Origin: a virus
DNA length: 64,000 nt
Reading direction: 5' to 3' (one strand)
Virus record (IMG/VR): IMGVR_UViG_3300033143_005193
Location: 1-64,000 of that record
The position numbers and the translations under genes are program-made. Position 1 is the stretch's first letter. Every line of letters starts with the position of its first letter. Below, in pieces: positions 7,906 through 16,632 of this stretch. The notes beneath the pieces are model-generated. The model was not told the DNA's origin. It was given only the letters and a program-made list of their open reading frames with translations, and did no database searches.

Positions 7906-8772
7906 TTACTTAAAAAATGGATTACCAACTAATATATTATCTCTTAACAAATGAGTCTTACCCATTGGTTCCAAAAGAAATTCTATCTTTTTTATAAAGA
8001 ATTTATCTATCATCTTATTATAATCAATATCCACAACTTCATTAAATTCCTTTGGCCATCTATAAAATGTAATTGTTTCTATATTATATGGATTATCCTT
8101 TATATATAAAACCTTAGCTTTCATTGATTCATGAATATCTTCATAAAGATTTTCTATACCTAATTCTTTTAAAAGATAATTATAATTTGCAACACCTTTA
8201 ACGTGCCAAGGTGTTGATTTTATTGGTCTTCCATCTACTATATATTTTGAAAGATTGTTTATTCCAATATTAGCGGCTATTTCTTCTGGTGAAACTTTTT
8301 TTAATTCTTTCTTATATTGATTTATTTTCTTCACTAATTCCTTTTCATCAACATTTTTAAGAATCATATTCATTATAATTTTAAGTTTTTCTCTTATAGC
8401 TTCAGCACTATCAGATCTAACAATTTCAAGCCCTGTTACTGAAATCTTATCTACCGGTACACCTTCTTCATCAATACAATGATAAGCATATTTCTTTTTC
8501 TTAATAAAAAGAGCAGATTTTGCAATAATTTCTTGCTTTAGTTTTATCTTAAAATCTTCCACAACGGAATTATAATCAAGTTTTTGTGTTTCATTGAAAA
8601 TTCTATCATTTACATATTTTTCTATTTCTTTTGAAATTTTTCTAATATATTCAATCTTTTTTTCATCAGATAAACATATCCATTTATCTTTATTAGATAT
8701 ATTATCTAGTATAAATTTCTCAACACCAATATAACAACTATCAGTATCTCCATACAAAACATAATCATTCAT
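7906..8772 (-). CDS. 43B: Family B DNA polymerase, C-terminal part (gp43B)
   Basis: 288 aa. The chain begins with motif C, YVLYGDTDSCYIGVEKF, whose two Asp residues bind catalytic metal. KKKKYAYHC (about residues 92-100) corresponds to the following palm strand, and the remainder to the palm and thumb of T4/RB69 polymerase. By itself it lacks the exonuclease and motifs A and B, which are in the next gene upstream. It has its own ribosome site (TAGAGGAATT) and ATG, 48 bases after the stop of the N-terminal part. The two chains should associate into one enzyme, as in T4-like phages with split gp43. Confidence 0.9.
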   Translation of the reverse strand: MNDYVLYGDTDSCYIGVEKFILDNISNKDKWICLSDEKKIEYIRKISKEIEKYVNDRIFNETQKLDYNSVVEDFKIKLKQEIIAKSALFIKKKKYAYHCIDEEGVPVDKISVTGLEIVRSDSAEAIREKLKIIMNMILKNVDEKELVKKINQYKKELKKVSPEEIAANIGINNLSKYIVDGRPIKSTPWHVKGVANYNYLLKELGIENLYEDIHESMKAKVLYIKDNPYNIETITFYRWPKEFNEVVDIDYNKMIDKFFIKKIEFLLEPMGKTHLLRDNILVGNPFFK

Positions 8773-8820
8773 TGATAAATTCCTCTAATATTTTTAAACA
8801 TTTATCCTTTCATTAACATT

Positions 8821-10575
8821 TTAATCTATTTCATTTATAATATTTTTTATACTTTCTACTTTATCTATATTATTCAACATTTCATTGATAAAATTTTCAG
8901 TTTGTCGTATTGTTCTACGGCCACAACTTGTAATGGCTTCAGCAATATTTGTATTAAAATATCTTGAGTATGGAACAGAAGTAATACCAAATACAGCATT
9001 AAGAACGATCTTAATACTCCATTGTTTTGCAAATAATTGAGCAACTCTTTTATCTTTTGAATTTTTTCTTTTTATTTCCTTCATTTTATTTTTAGTTTCA
9101 ACTCTTTTATTAAAATATTCTCTCAAGACTCTAACTATAATACCTTCTTTTGTGTTGTTAAAAACCGAACCACAAGGAGCAATGGAAACCATTTTCTTTT
9201 CTACCATAAGATTGAATTTTTTTAACATTTTATTTTTAAATTCAATCCTATCACCGTTTATTTTATACATATTAAATGGAGGAAAATTATTATTCCGTGT
9301 ATAATATATAACCATATCTTCCGTTATACCAACAATTCTACCAACATAAGTTTCTGTTGACATATTAAGACAAATCATGTGTGAAGGATATGAGCTTGTT
9401 AAATCAACTGAAGAAACCCATTTATACATTCCCTTTTGTGGTTCTTTAACATAAGCAGCTTCAAAACCTTTTTGAGTACCACCTTCAAAAAACGGAGCAC
9501 ATAAATTATTTCTTCTATAATGTGTTAAAAGAGCACCTTCTATCAATTGTGTCATAGCATTATAATACTTCATCGGGCATTTTGTTAAAAGTGAAAGAGA
9601 TTGAACCAAATTTATATAACCTAATTTATTTTCTAACTGATTTACTCTTTCACAGTCAATAATGTTATATTCAACATATTTGTCATAATTTCCATTATAT
9701 AATTCATTAAGATTTTTATATTCAGAATAATCTAATTTACCTTCTTCAAGCTCTGTTTTAGAAACAAAATCAAGAGTATAACTTTCAAGTTTCTTTGGTG
9801 AATACCATCTATACAAATCATAATAATCAAGAATAGTTATACCAGCAATATCAATATTCATTGAATTATCTAATTTTGATCTCCATGTTCTAACAATATT
9901 AATTGGTGAAAGTTTATTATATTCATTTTCACCAACTATTTTAATCGAACGATTTATAATATATGGTAAGTCAAATAAAAAAATATTATAACCTGATATA
10001 ACATCAACACTACACTTATGAAAAAATGAAAGAAATTTCTTTATTAAAGAATACTCATCTTTACAATAAATGAACTTAACATTTTTCATTCTACCAGTAT
10101 ACGGTTTAGAACCAAATGTATAAGTTTTTCCTGTAGATCCATTTCTAATGGAAATAAGAGAAATTGGATCATTGGCGTCTTCTGGTTTTGGGAAACCATC
10201 ATAAGCTGCAACTTCAATATCTAAATAATAAATAGATAAATCAGGAACTTCTAAATCATCATCAGGAATAGTATGATATCTTTCAGATAAAAATTGAATT
10301 TCAGGTTTTACTTTATTTTCAAATATATCATATCTATCTTTAACAAAATCATAATAATCATTATAAGTATCAAAATCTCTTTTTACAACAGAAACACCAT
10401 TAAGTGTTTTGATATTACCTTTTTTACTCTTTAGAAAAACATAAGGCGTCCAGGGAATTTCAGTATAAAGGTTTTTACCATTCACTTGTTCCCATAAATG
10501 AATTTTACTCTTTTTTGTGTTATAAAAACAATTTTTAAAAATTTTTATCACCTCTCTTTCCATTATTATCTTCAT
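8821..10575 (-). CDS. 43A: Family B DNA polymerase, N-terminal part (gp43A)
   Basis: 584 aa. Exonuclease motifs are YYLDIEVAA (Exo I), SGYNIFLFDLPYI (Exo II) and YNIIDCERV (Exo III). Polymerase motif A is SVDLTSSYPSHM and motif B is KIVLNAVFGITSVPYSRYF, followed by a helix ending at the stop. Motif C is on the next gene, so the break lies between fingers and the motif C hairpin. The first ATG at 10575 is only 5 bases from the -10 of its promoter, so the message is leaderless or a later start is used; AGAGAGGTGA lies about six codons inside the frame. Confidence 0.92.
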   Translation of the reverse strand: MKIIMEREVIKIFKNCFYNTKKSKIHLWEQVNGKNLYTEIPWTPYVFLKSKKGNIKTLNGVSVVKRDFDTYNDYYDFVKDRYDIFENKVKPEIQFLSERYHTIPDDDLEVPDLSIYYLDIEVAAYDGFPKPEDANDPISLISIRNGSTGKTYTFGSKPYTGRMKNVKFIYCKDEYSLIKKFLSFFHKCSVDVISGYNIFLFDLPYIINRSIKIVGENEYNKLSPINIVRTWRSKLDNSMNIDIAGITILDYYDLYRWYSPKKLESYTLDFVSKTELEEGKLDYSEYKNLNELYNGNYDKYVEYNIIDCERVNQLENKLGYINLVQSLSLLTKCPMKYYNAMTQLIEGALLTHYRRNNLCAPFFEGGTQKGFEAAYVKEPQKGMYKWVSSVDLTSSYPSHMICLNMSTETYVGRIVGITEDMVIYYTRNNNFPPFNMYKINGDRIEFKNKMLKKFNLMVEKKMVSIAPCGSVFNNTKEGIIVRVLREYFNKRVETKNKMKEIKRKNSKDKRVAQLFAKQWSIKIVLNAVFGITSVPYSRYFNTNIAEAITSCGRRTIRQTENFINEMLNNIDKVESIKNIINEID

Positions 10576-10580
10576 ATGTT

Positions 10581-10609
10581 ATAATATAACAAACCACAAA
10601 AAATGTAAA
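10581..10609 (-). promoter_or_regulatory. Early-type promoter for DNA polymerase
   Basis: On the minus strand TTTACA (10604-10609), a 17-base spacer and TATTAT (10581-10586). It matches the sigma-70-like class found repeatedly in this window. Confidence 0.65.
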
Positions 10610-10614
10610 TATTA

Positions 10615-10622
10615 TATAAATA
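10615..10622 (+). promoter_or_regulatory. T4-type late promoter
   Basis: TATAAATA 35 bases before the ATG at 10657. It is back to back with the early promoter of the polymerase gene. Confidence 0.6.
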
Positions 10623-10656
10623 ATATATAAAGAACTTTAAAAGGAAAAATAAAAAG

Positions 10657-11463
10657 ATGGGTAAATTTATTAGATATTTAGATGAATCAATAGTTATAGA
10701 AAAAAAGATTGGTTATATGATAACAAAAAATTGTCAACCATTTCTTAAAGAAATAAAACAACATAATATCAAAAAATTCATTTATAGAGGAACTTACAAA
10801 AGGATTAATGATATAAAAAAAATAATACCAAGAAAAAATAGAAAACCAAAAGATATGTCACCAGATTTACAGAAATTATTTGATGAATTTTTCTATGAAA
10901 AATTTAGATGGAGACCGAGAAGCGAAGGAGTATTTACTATAGGAGATATAAAATCAATAAGAGGCATTTACGGGACACCATATATTTTTGTCCCAATTGG
11001 AGAATATGAATATTTATGGAGCCCTGATGTGGATGATCTTTATGAAGAAACCGATTGTGAAGACTATAGTGATGAATTTGATGATTTTGGTTTGGAAGAT
11101 GACTGGGAAAATAGATATGGTGAAGAAGAAAATGGAACATGGGAATATGACGGCGAACCATTAAATATACGTAATAAACATGAAGCTATAGAATATATAG
11201 AAAATGAAATTGATGAAAATTTTAATCCATCAAAACTTAAATGGATACCTGAAATGTCATATGAAGAATTTTATAATGAAACTAAAGAAGAATTTGAAGA
11301 AAAAAAAGAATATTTAATTAAAAATATTGTAGATAGTTACTTAGATACAGAATTATTAAGAAAAGCAATAAACAAAAAACATGAAATAATGTTTAAATGT
11401 GATTCCTATTATTTAATAAACGGGGAATACGAAGATTATTTAAAAACGTTTATGTTTGGATAA
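10657..11463 (+). CDS. Putative injected ADP-ribosyltransferase-like protein, paralog 1
   Basis: 268 aa. The N terminus MGKFIRYLDES holds an L-D-E cleavage-type site. Family motifs follow: NCQPFLKEI (residue about 28), FIYRGTYK, IPRKNRKP, FRWRPRSEGVFT, YGTPYIFVPIGEYEY with LWSP, and C-terminal HEIMFKCDSYYLIN. YRG, the S-x-G-x-F segment and the late Glu-x-Met/Ile-Phe occur in the order of the R-S-E triad of ADP-ribosyltransferases such as T4 Alt (LYRSQ, STS, EVIL). A 50-residue Asp/Glu-rich insert (about residues 128-175) is specific to this copy. A late promoter lies 35 bases upstream. The family is certain from six copies; the activity is a hypothesis. Confidence 0.5.
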   Translation: MGKFIRYLDESIVIEKKIGYMITKNCQPFLKEIKQHNIKKFIYRGTYKRINDIKKIIPRKNRKPKDMSPDLQKLFDEFFYEKFRWRPRSEGVFTIGDIKSIRGIYGTPYIFVPIGEYEYLWSPDVDDLYEETDCEDYSDEFDDFGLEDDWENRYGEEENGTWEYDGEPLNIRNKHEAIEYIENEIDENFNPSKLKWIPEMSYEEFYNETKEEFEEKKEYLIKNIVDSYLDTELLRKAINKKHEIMFKCDSYYLINGEYEDYLKTFMFG

Positions 11464-11469
11464 AAAACA

Positions 11470-12327
11470 ATGACAAAACTATACGAATATTTAAAAAAAG
11501 ATGAAAGTATCTTTCTTAATAAATTAAGTAAAGATATTCAGAAAAATTGTCAACCATTTATCAAAGAATTTAAATCATCTAATGTAAAATATTTTTTATA
11601 TAGAGCAACTAAAAAAAACATAAAATTCTATGATAAAATAATTCCAAGAAAAGATAGAAAACCAAGAGACACACCACTTCATATTCATAAATTAATTGAT
11701 GATATATTTAAGGATAAATTTGGATGGAAACCAAGAAGTGAAGGTGTATTTGTTAATCCTAATAAAACCGTAATATCAGAATATGGTAATGCTTATATTT
11801 TCATTCCAATAGGAAAATATGAATACTTATGGTCACCTAAAATAGATGATTTATATAATGAAATTAAATTAACAATAAGACTTAAATGCAATCTTCCAAT
11901 AAAAGAAATAACATTTGAAAAATTTAAAAACATTGATAAATTCAAAATAGAATATGAAAAATATAAAGAACCCGAATCTCTTGGTGGTTCCTGGTGGTAT
12001 AAAAACATAGACACAGGATATACTAAAAAATATAATGCAATAGATTATTTAAAAAAATTCAAAAATATTAAAGAAGATGAAATGGAAATATATATGTCAG
12101 ATGATTTTAGATGGATTCCAAAAATGACATTTGAAAAATTCATAGAAAAAAAATACAGAGAACTAATGAAAACAATTGAAAAAATTATAAAAGAAAAAGC
12201 AGAAACATATAAAACAAATAATTTAAAAGAACTGGTTTTAACTATTAATGAAGCAATGTTCAAATGTAATTCCTATTATCTTATAAATCCTAATTTTTTT
12301 GAAAAATTAAAAAATAATTTATTTTAA
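11470..12327 (+). CDS. Putative injected ADP-ribosyltransferase-like protein, paralog 2
   Basis: 285 aa. Closest to the preceding gene, sharing NCQPFIKEF, LYRATKK, IPRKDRKP, GWKPRSEGVF, YGNAYIFIPIGKYEY, WSPKIDDLY and the ending NEAMFKCNSYYLINP. The N terminus MTKLYEYLKKDES fits the targeting pattern less exactly because a Lys is inserted before the acidic residue. The central insert is Lys-rich rather than acidic. It starts 6 bases after the previous stop, so the two are probably one late operon. A duplicated 114-bp promoter block begins 6 bases after its stop. Confidence 0.5.
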   Translation: MTKLYEYLKKDESIFLNKLSKDIQKNCQPFIKEFKSSNVKYFLYRATKKNIKFYDKIIPRKDRKPRDTPLHIHKLIDDIFKDKFGWKPRSEGVFVNPNKTVISEYGNAYIFIPIGKYEYLWSPKIDDLYNEIKLTIRLKCNLPIKEITFEKFKNIDKFKIEYEKYKEPESLGGSWWYKNIDTGYTKKYNAIDYLKKFKNIKEDEMEIYMSDDFRWIPKMTFEKFIEKKYRELMKTIEKIIKEKAETYKTNNLKELVLTINEAMFKCNSYYLINPNFFEKLKNNLF

Positions 12328-12333
12328 TAAAAA

Positions 12334-12447
12334 TTTTATGTTTACATTTTCTAAAATTCTGTTATAATAAGCATGGGTTCGCGCGGGGAAAGATATAGCA
12401 TTAGGGAATAGGATATTGTTAGTATGATAGAATAATGGAATGAAATA
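12334..12447 (+). repeat. 114-bp exact direct repeat, left copy
   Basis: Identical, base for base, to 30863-30976 in the same orientation. It contains a complete promoter and a short GC-rich leader (GGGTTCGCGCGGGG) that stands out in this AT-rich DNA. There is no coding frame in it. Confidence 0.95.
12341..12368 (+). promoter_or_regulatory. Promoter reading into a C-free tract
   Basis: TTTACA (12341-12346), 16-base spacer, TATAAT (12363-12368). Transcription would start near 12375 at the G-rich leader. No rightward gene follows; the next genes are on the other strand, so the product is a noncoding RNA or a replication primer. Confidence 0.75.
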
Positions 12448-12606
12448 GGAATGAAATAATGATAGTATGATAGAATAATAAAATAATAAAATAATAAAAT
12501 AGAATGTTAGGATAGAATAGAATAGAATAGAATAGAATAGAATAGAATAGTGGAATAGAATGTTAGGATAGAATAATGGAATATTAGAATAGAATATTTT
12601 TAGAAA
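12400..12606 (+). other. 207-nt tract without cytosine on the + strand
   Basis: Between the C at 12399 and the C at 12607 there is no C. The tract is made of GATAGAATA-type words, with about nine GAATA units in a row near 12513-12550. RNA made from the promoter at 12341 would be C-free and mostly purine, a composition that favours stable RNA:DNA hybrids. It fills most of the 324-base gap between genes. Confidence 0.9.
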
Positions 12607-12651
12607 CAGTAATCCCTAAAGAATTAAACAAAGTTCAGTTCCATATTTATT

Positions 12652-12873
12652 TTAAATATAAATCACAAGAGCTTTTGTAAATGGATATACCAAAACAATA
12701 TATCCATTTTTTTCTAAATGTTTTTTTATATTTAAAGCGTGTTCATAATATTCTTCTTTATTATCAAATGAAAATTTCACATTTTTTTGTATTTTGTTCT
12801 TAACACCACTTTTAATTAATTCTGAATTAATCAAATCTAAAACATCAACATAAATTTCTCTAAAATTTCTCAA
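12652..12873 (-). CDS. Hypothetical protein
   Basis: 73 aa, with an alternating helix and strand pattern: FREIYVDVLDLINSELI at the start, then HLEKNGYIVLVYP. The likely start is TTG at 12873, 9 bases after GGAG and 3 bases after the stop of the upstream gene, so it is co-translated with it. No family recognised. Confidence 0.5.
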   Translation of the reverse strand: MRNFREIYVDVLDLINSELIKSGVKNKIQKNVKFSFDNKEEYYEHALNIKKHLEKNGYIVLVYPFTKALVIYI

Positions 12874-12876
12874 CTT

Positions 12877-13224
12877 CTATTTCTCCATATTATTATAAAG
12901 ATTTACCATACAATCCATACAACCTTCACAAGCCTTTTTATAGTTCTTTTCATTAAAACAAAATGATGAATCATCTACATCCCATGAAATATTCAAACAA
13001 TGATTAAAATTATTCATTTCAACGTCATAACCATAAACATGACTCAAAACATCAGCAATTCTCTTTCCATATAAATCATAAATTTCTCTATTTTTAAATT
13101 TATAAACAGTAGAAAATGAACCATTTTCTGACTTTATAAGATTATCAATTTCTTTAAAAATATCTTCAATAACATCTTCTTTATACTCCATTGATCTTTT
13201 AAATGCTTCTTTTGCTGTCAACAT
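12877..13224 (-). CDS. Hypothetical early protein
   Basis: 115 aa. It starts MLTAKEAFKRS, which is common in small phage proteins with an N-terminal helix followed by GYDVEMNN and ISWD strands. The C-terminal third has four Cys (CFNEKNYKKACEGCMDC) that could bind a metal. A consensus sigma-70 promoter and a strong ribosome site (AAAGGAGATT) lie upstream, so it should be strongly expressed early. Function unknown. Confidence 0.6.
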   Translation of the reverse strand: MLTAKEAFKRSMEYKEDVIEDIFKEIDNLIKSENGSFSTVYKFKNREIYDLYGKRIADVLSHVYGYDVEMNNFNHCLNISWDVDDSSFCFNEKNYKKACEGCMDCMVNLYNNMEK

Positions 13225-13276
13225 TTTTTCAATCTCCTTTGTAATTAATTATGTAATATCTTTTTTTATAAAAATA

Positions 13277-13305
13277 ATTATACCAAATAATTCTTTTAAT
13301 GTCAA
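13277..13305 (-). promoter_or_regulatory. Perfect sigma-70 consensus promoter
   Basis: On the minus strand TTGACA (13300-13305), exactly 17 bases, then TATAAT (13277-13282). It lies 53 bases before the ATG at 13224 and is the only full-consensus promoter found in the window. Confidence 0.85.
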
Positions 13306-13318
13306 CATGTAATTCTAA

Positions 13319-14419
13319 TTATTCATGTTTCTTCAACAAAAATGAACAAAAATCACCAGCATACACTTTAACTAAATTTAAATCATTTTTTACTCGTGTT
13401 GGTGTTAATCTATATTCTCTATCACCCAAACCCAATTGACCATAAACATTATTACCAAAAGCATATAATTCACCTAAATCATTTATAGCTAATGAATGAT
13501 ATCCACTACAAACTATTTCTTTCCAATTTGATTCGCTTCCTATTCGTATTGGTATTAATCTATCTTCTTCATCACCTAAGCCTAATTGACCACAATAATT
13601 ATCACCCCAGGCATACAATTCACCATTATCATTAATAGCCAATGAATGATATCTTCCACAAGCAATTTTCTTCCAATTAGATTCGCTTTCTATTTTTGTT
13701 GGTGTTAATTCATCTCCTTCATCACCTAAACCCAACTGACCACAATCATTATTACCACAGGCATACAATTTACCTAAATCATTGATAGCTAATGAATGAT
13801 ATCTTCCACAAGCAATTTTCTTCCAATTTGAATCATTCCCTACTTGTATTGGTGTTGATCTATATTCTCTATTATCTAATCCTAATTGACCATGAATATT
13901 ATCACCCCAAGCATATAATTCACCAGTATCATTGATTGCTAATGAATAACACCAACCACAAGATATTTTAACCCAATTTGATTCGCTTCCTACTCGTGTT
14001 AGTGTTAATCTATTTTCCTCATCACCTAAACCCAATTGACCACAATCATTATTACCACAAGCATATAATTCACCTAAATCATTGATAGCTAATGAATGAT
14101 ATCCACCACAAGCTATTTCTTTCCAATTTGATTCATTTCCTACACGTGTTGGTGTTAATCTATCTTCTTCATCACCTAAGCCCAACTGACCACAATCATT
14201 ATAACCCCAAGAATACAATTCACCACGATTATTAATAGCTAATGAATAATCATAACCACAAGCTATTTTAATTACACTATCAACGCTACCAAGTAATGTT
14301 AATTGCAATATATTTGGAAGACCTTCTAAATTCAATCTATACCCACAAGCATATAAATCATAAATGGTTTCATTGTCAGATCTATCCAAAATTTCATTTG
14401 TTTTATAATACAATGTCAT
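13319..14419 (-). CDS. RCC1-repeat beta-propeller protein, copy A
   Basis: 366 aa, the last gene of the leftward array. Six full RCC1 repeats plus the split closing blade. Two repeats read LYACGNND instead of LYAWGYN, so the usual blade Trp is replaced by Cys. The final repeat has LYAFGNN. Preceded by AAAGGTGAATAAAG, a good ribosome site, 12 bases after the stop of copy B. RCC1 propellers bind proteins or chromatin in eukaryotes; in phages the role is unknown. Confidence 0.85.
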   Translation of the reverse strand: MTLYYKTNEILDRSDNETIYDLYACGYRLNLEGLPNILQLTLLGSVDSVIKIACGYDYSLAINNRGELYSWGYNDCGQLGLGDEEDRLTPTRVGNESNWKEIACGGYHSLAINDLGELYACGNNDCGQLGLGDEENRLTLTRVGSESNWVKISCGWCYSLAINDTGELYAWGDNIHGQLGLDNREYRSTPIQVGNDSNWKKIACGRYHSLAINDLGKLYACGNNDCGQLGLGDEGDELTPTKIESESNWKKIACGRYHSLAINDNGELYAWGDNYCGQLGLGDEEDRLIPIRIGSESNWKEIVCSGYHSLAINDLGELYAFGNNVYGQLGLGDREYRLTPTRVKNDLNLVKVYAGDFCSFLLKKHE

Positions 14420-14431
14420 CTTTATTCACCT

Positions 14432-15502
14432 TTATTCATGCTTTTTCAACAAAAAGGAACAAAAATCACCAGCATACACTTCTACCCAATTTGAATTGCT
14501 TCCTACTCGTATTGGTGTTAATCTATTTTCTTTATCACCTAATCCTAATTGACCACGAGTATTATTACCCCAAGCATATAATTCACCATCATCATTAATA
14601 GCTAATGAATGTGACCTACCACAAGCAATTTTTTTCCAGTTTGATTCATTTCCTATTCGTGTTGGCTCTGATCTATCTATTTCATCACCAGATCCCAATT
14701 GACCATTATAATTACGACCCCAAGCATACAATTCACCTAAATCATCAATGGCTAATGAACAATATTTTCCACAAGTTATTTTAACCCAATTTGAATTATT
14801 CCCTACCCTTGTTGGTGTTAATCTATTTTCATTATCACCCAAACCTAATTCACCATCACCATTATAACCCCAAGCATATAATTCACCTAAATCATTGATT
14901 GCTAATGAATGATATCCACCACAAGCAATTTCTTTCCAATTTGATTCGCTTCCTACTTGTGTTGGTTCTAATCTATTTTCCTCATCACCTAAACCCAATT
15001 GACCATCACCATTATAACCCCAAGCATACAATTCACCCAAATCATTAATAGCTAATGAATGACTCCCACCACAAGCAATTTTCTTCCAATTTGAATTATT
15101 CCCTACTTGTGTTGGTTCTGATTTATATTCTCTATTATCTAATCCTAATTGACCATGAATATTATACCCCCAAGTGTATAATTCACCACGATCATTGATA
15201 GCCAATGAATGATATCCACCACAAGCTATTTCTTTCCAATTTGATTCATTCCCAACCCGTGATATTATATTATCTTTACTATCATAATTCAAAGTATATA
15301 ATTCACCACGATTATTAATAGCTAACAAATGATAATTACCATAAAATATTTTAATTACACCATTAATACTACCAAGTAATATTAATTTTGACCCAAAAAA
15401 TAAACCTTTTAAATTCAATTTACACCCACAAGCATATAAATCATAAATGGTTTCATTGTCAGATCTATCCAAAATTTCATTTATTTTATAATACAATGAC
15501 AT
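14432..15502 (-). CDS. RCC1-repeat protein, copy B, with a degenerate first blade
   Basis: 356 aa. Five regular repeats follow a damaged first one: LYTLNYDSKDNIIS stands where the other copies have a WGYN..GQLGLGD segment, with about ten residues lost. One repeat has GELGLGD for GQLGLGD and another GQLGSGD. The propeller may still close with seven blades, one of them distorted. Confidence 0.85.
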   Translation of the reverse strand: MSLYYKINEILDRSDNETIYDLYACGCKLNLKGLFFGSKLILLGSINGVIKIFYGNYHLLAINNRGELYTLNYDSKDNIISRVGNESNWKEIACGGYHSLAINDRGELYTWGYNIHGQLGLDNREYKSEPTQVGNNSNWKKIACGGSHSLAINDLGELYAWGYNGDGQLGLGDEENRLEPTQVGSESNWKEIACGGYHSLAINDLGELYAWGYNGDGELGLGDNENRLTPTRVGNNSNWVKITCGKYCSLAIDDLGELYAWGRNYNGQLGSGDEIDRSEPTRIGNESNWKKIACGRSHSLAINDDGELYAWGNNTRGQLGLGDKENRLTPIRVGSNSNWVEVYAGDFCSFLLKKHE

Positions 15503-15514
15503 TTTTATTTACCT

Positions 15515-16618
15515 TTATTCATGTTTTTTCAACAAAAATGAACAAAAACCACCAGCATACACTTCTTTCCAATTCAAACTATTTCCTACCTGTATTGGTA
15601 TTGATCTATTTATTTCATCACCTAATCCTAATTGACCATGAGTATTATTGCCCCAAGCATACAATTCACCATCATCATTAATAGCTAATGAATGACACAA
15701 CCCACAAGATATTTTTTTCCAATTTGAATCACTTCCAACTCGCGTTGGTATTAATTTGTTTTCATTATCACCTAAGCCTAATTGACCATCGCCATTATAA
15801 CCCCAAGCATATAATTCACCATGATTATCAATAGCCAATGAATGATCATAACCACAAGCTATTTCTTTCCAATTTGATTCATTTTCTATCCGTGTTGGTG
15901 TTAATCTATTTTTCCTATTATCCAATCCTAATTGACCATAATAATTACGACCCCAAGCATACAATTCACCTAAATCATTGATAGCTAATGAATGGTATCT
16001 TCCACAAGCTATTTTAATCCAATTTGATTCATTTCCAACTTGTGTTGGTTCTAATCTATTTAAAATATCACCTAATCCTAATTGACCACAATAATTATCA
16101 CCCCAAGCATACAATTCACCATGATCATTGATAGCTAATGAATAATATCCTCCACAAGCAATTTCTTTTCAATTTGAATTATTCCCTACCCTTGTTGGTG
16201 TTAATCTATTTTCATTATCACCCAAACCTAATTCACCATCACAATTATAACCCCAAGCATATAATTCACCTAAATCATTGATAGATAATGAATGGTATCC
16301 ACCACAAGCAATTTCTTTCCAATTTGATTCATTTTCTACACGTGTTGGTTCTAATCTATCTTCTTCATCACACAATACCAATTGACCACAATCATTATAA
16401 CCCCAAGAATACAATTCACCACGATTATTAATAGCCAATGAATGAAATATACCACAAGCTATTTTAATTACATTATTAACGCTACCAAGTAGCAACGTTA
16501 ATTGTGATGTATCTGGAAAACCATTTAAATTTAATTTATACCCACAAGCATACAAATCATAAATGGTTTCATTGTCAAATTTATTCAAAATTTCATTTGT
16601 TTTATAATACAATGACAT
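15515..16618 (-). pseudogene. RCC1-repeat protein, copy C, interrupted by one in-frame stop
   Basis: A continuous frame of 368 codons with one internal TGA at 16169-16171. The codon is the Trp of SNWKEIACGG, TGG in the paralogs, so a single G-to-A change explains it. Upstream, 149 residues give the half blade and just over two repeats; downstream, the frame stays intact to the normal ending. A TTG at 16114 within the frame has no clear ribosome site, so restarting is unlikely. The absence of further decay suggests a recent mutation. Confidence 0.85.
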
Positions 16619-16632
16619 TTTCTTATTTACCT

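Noticed and set aside
16169-16171. TGA read as Trp (recoded stop)
   Set aside because: TGA is used as a real stop elsewhere (for example at 22453-22455 and 40114-40116), and Trp codons are TGG throughout, so a nonsense mutation is the simpler reading.
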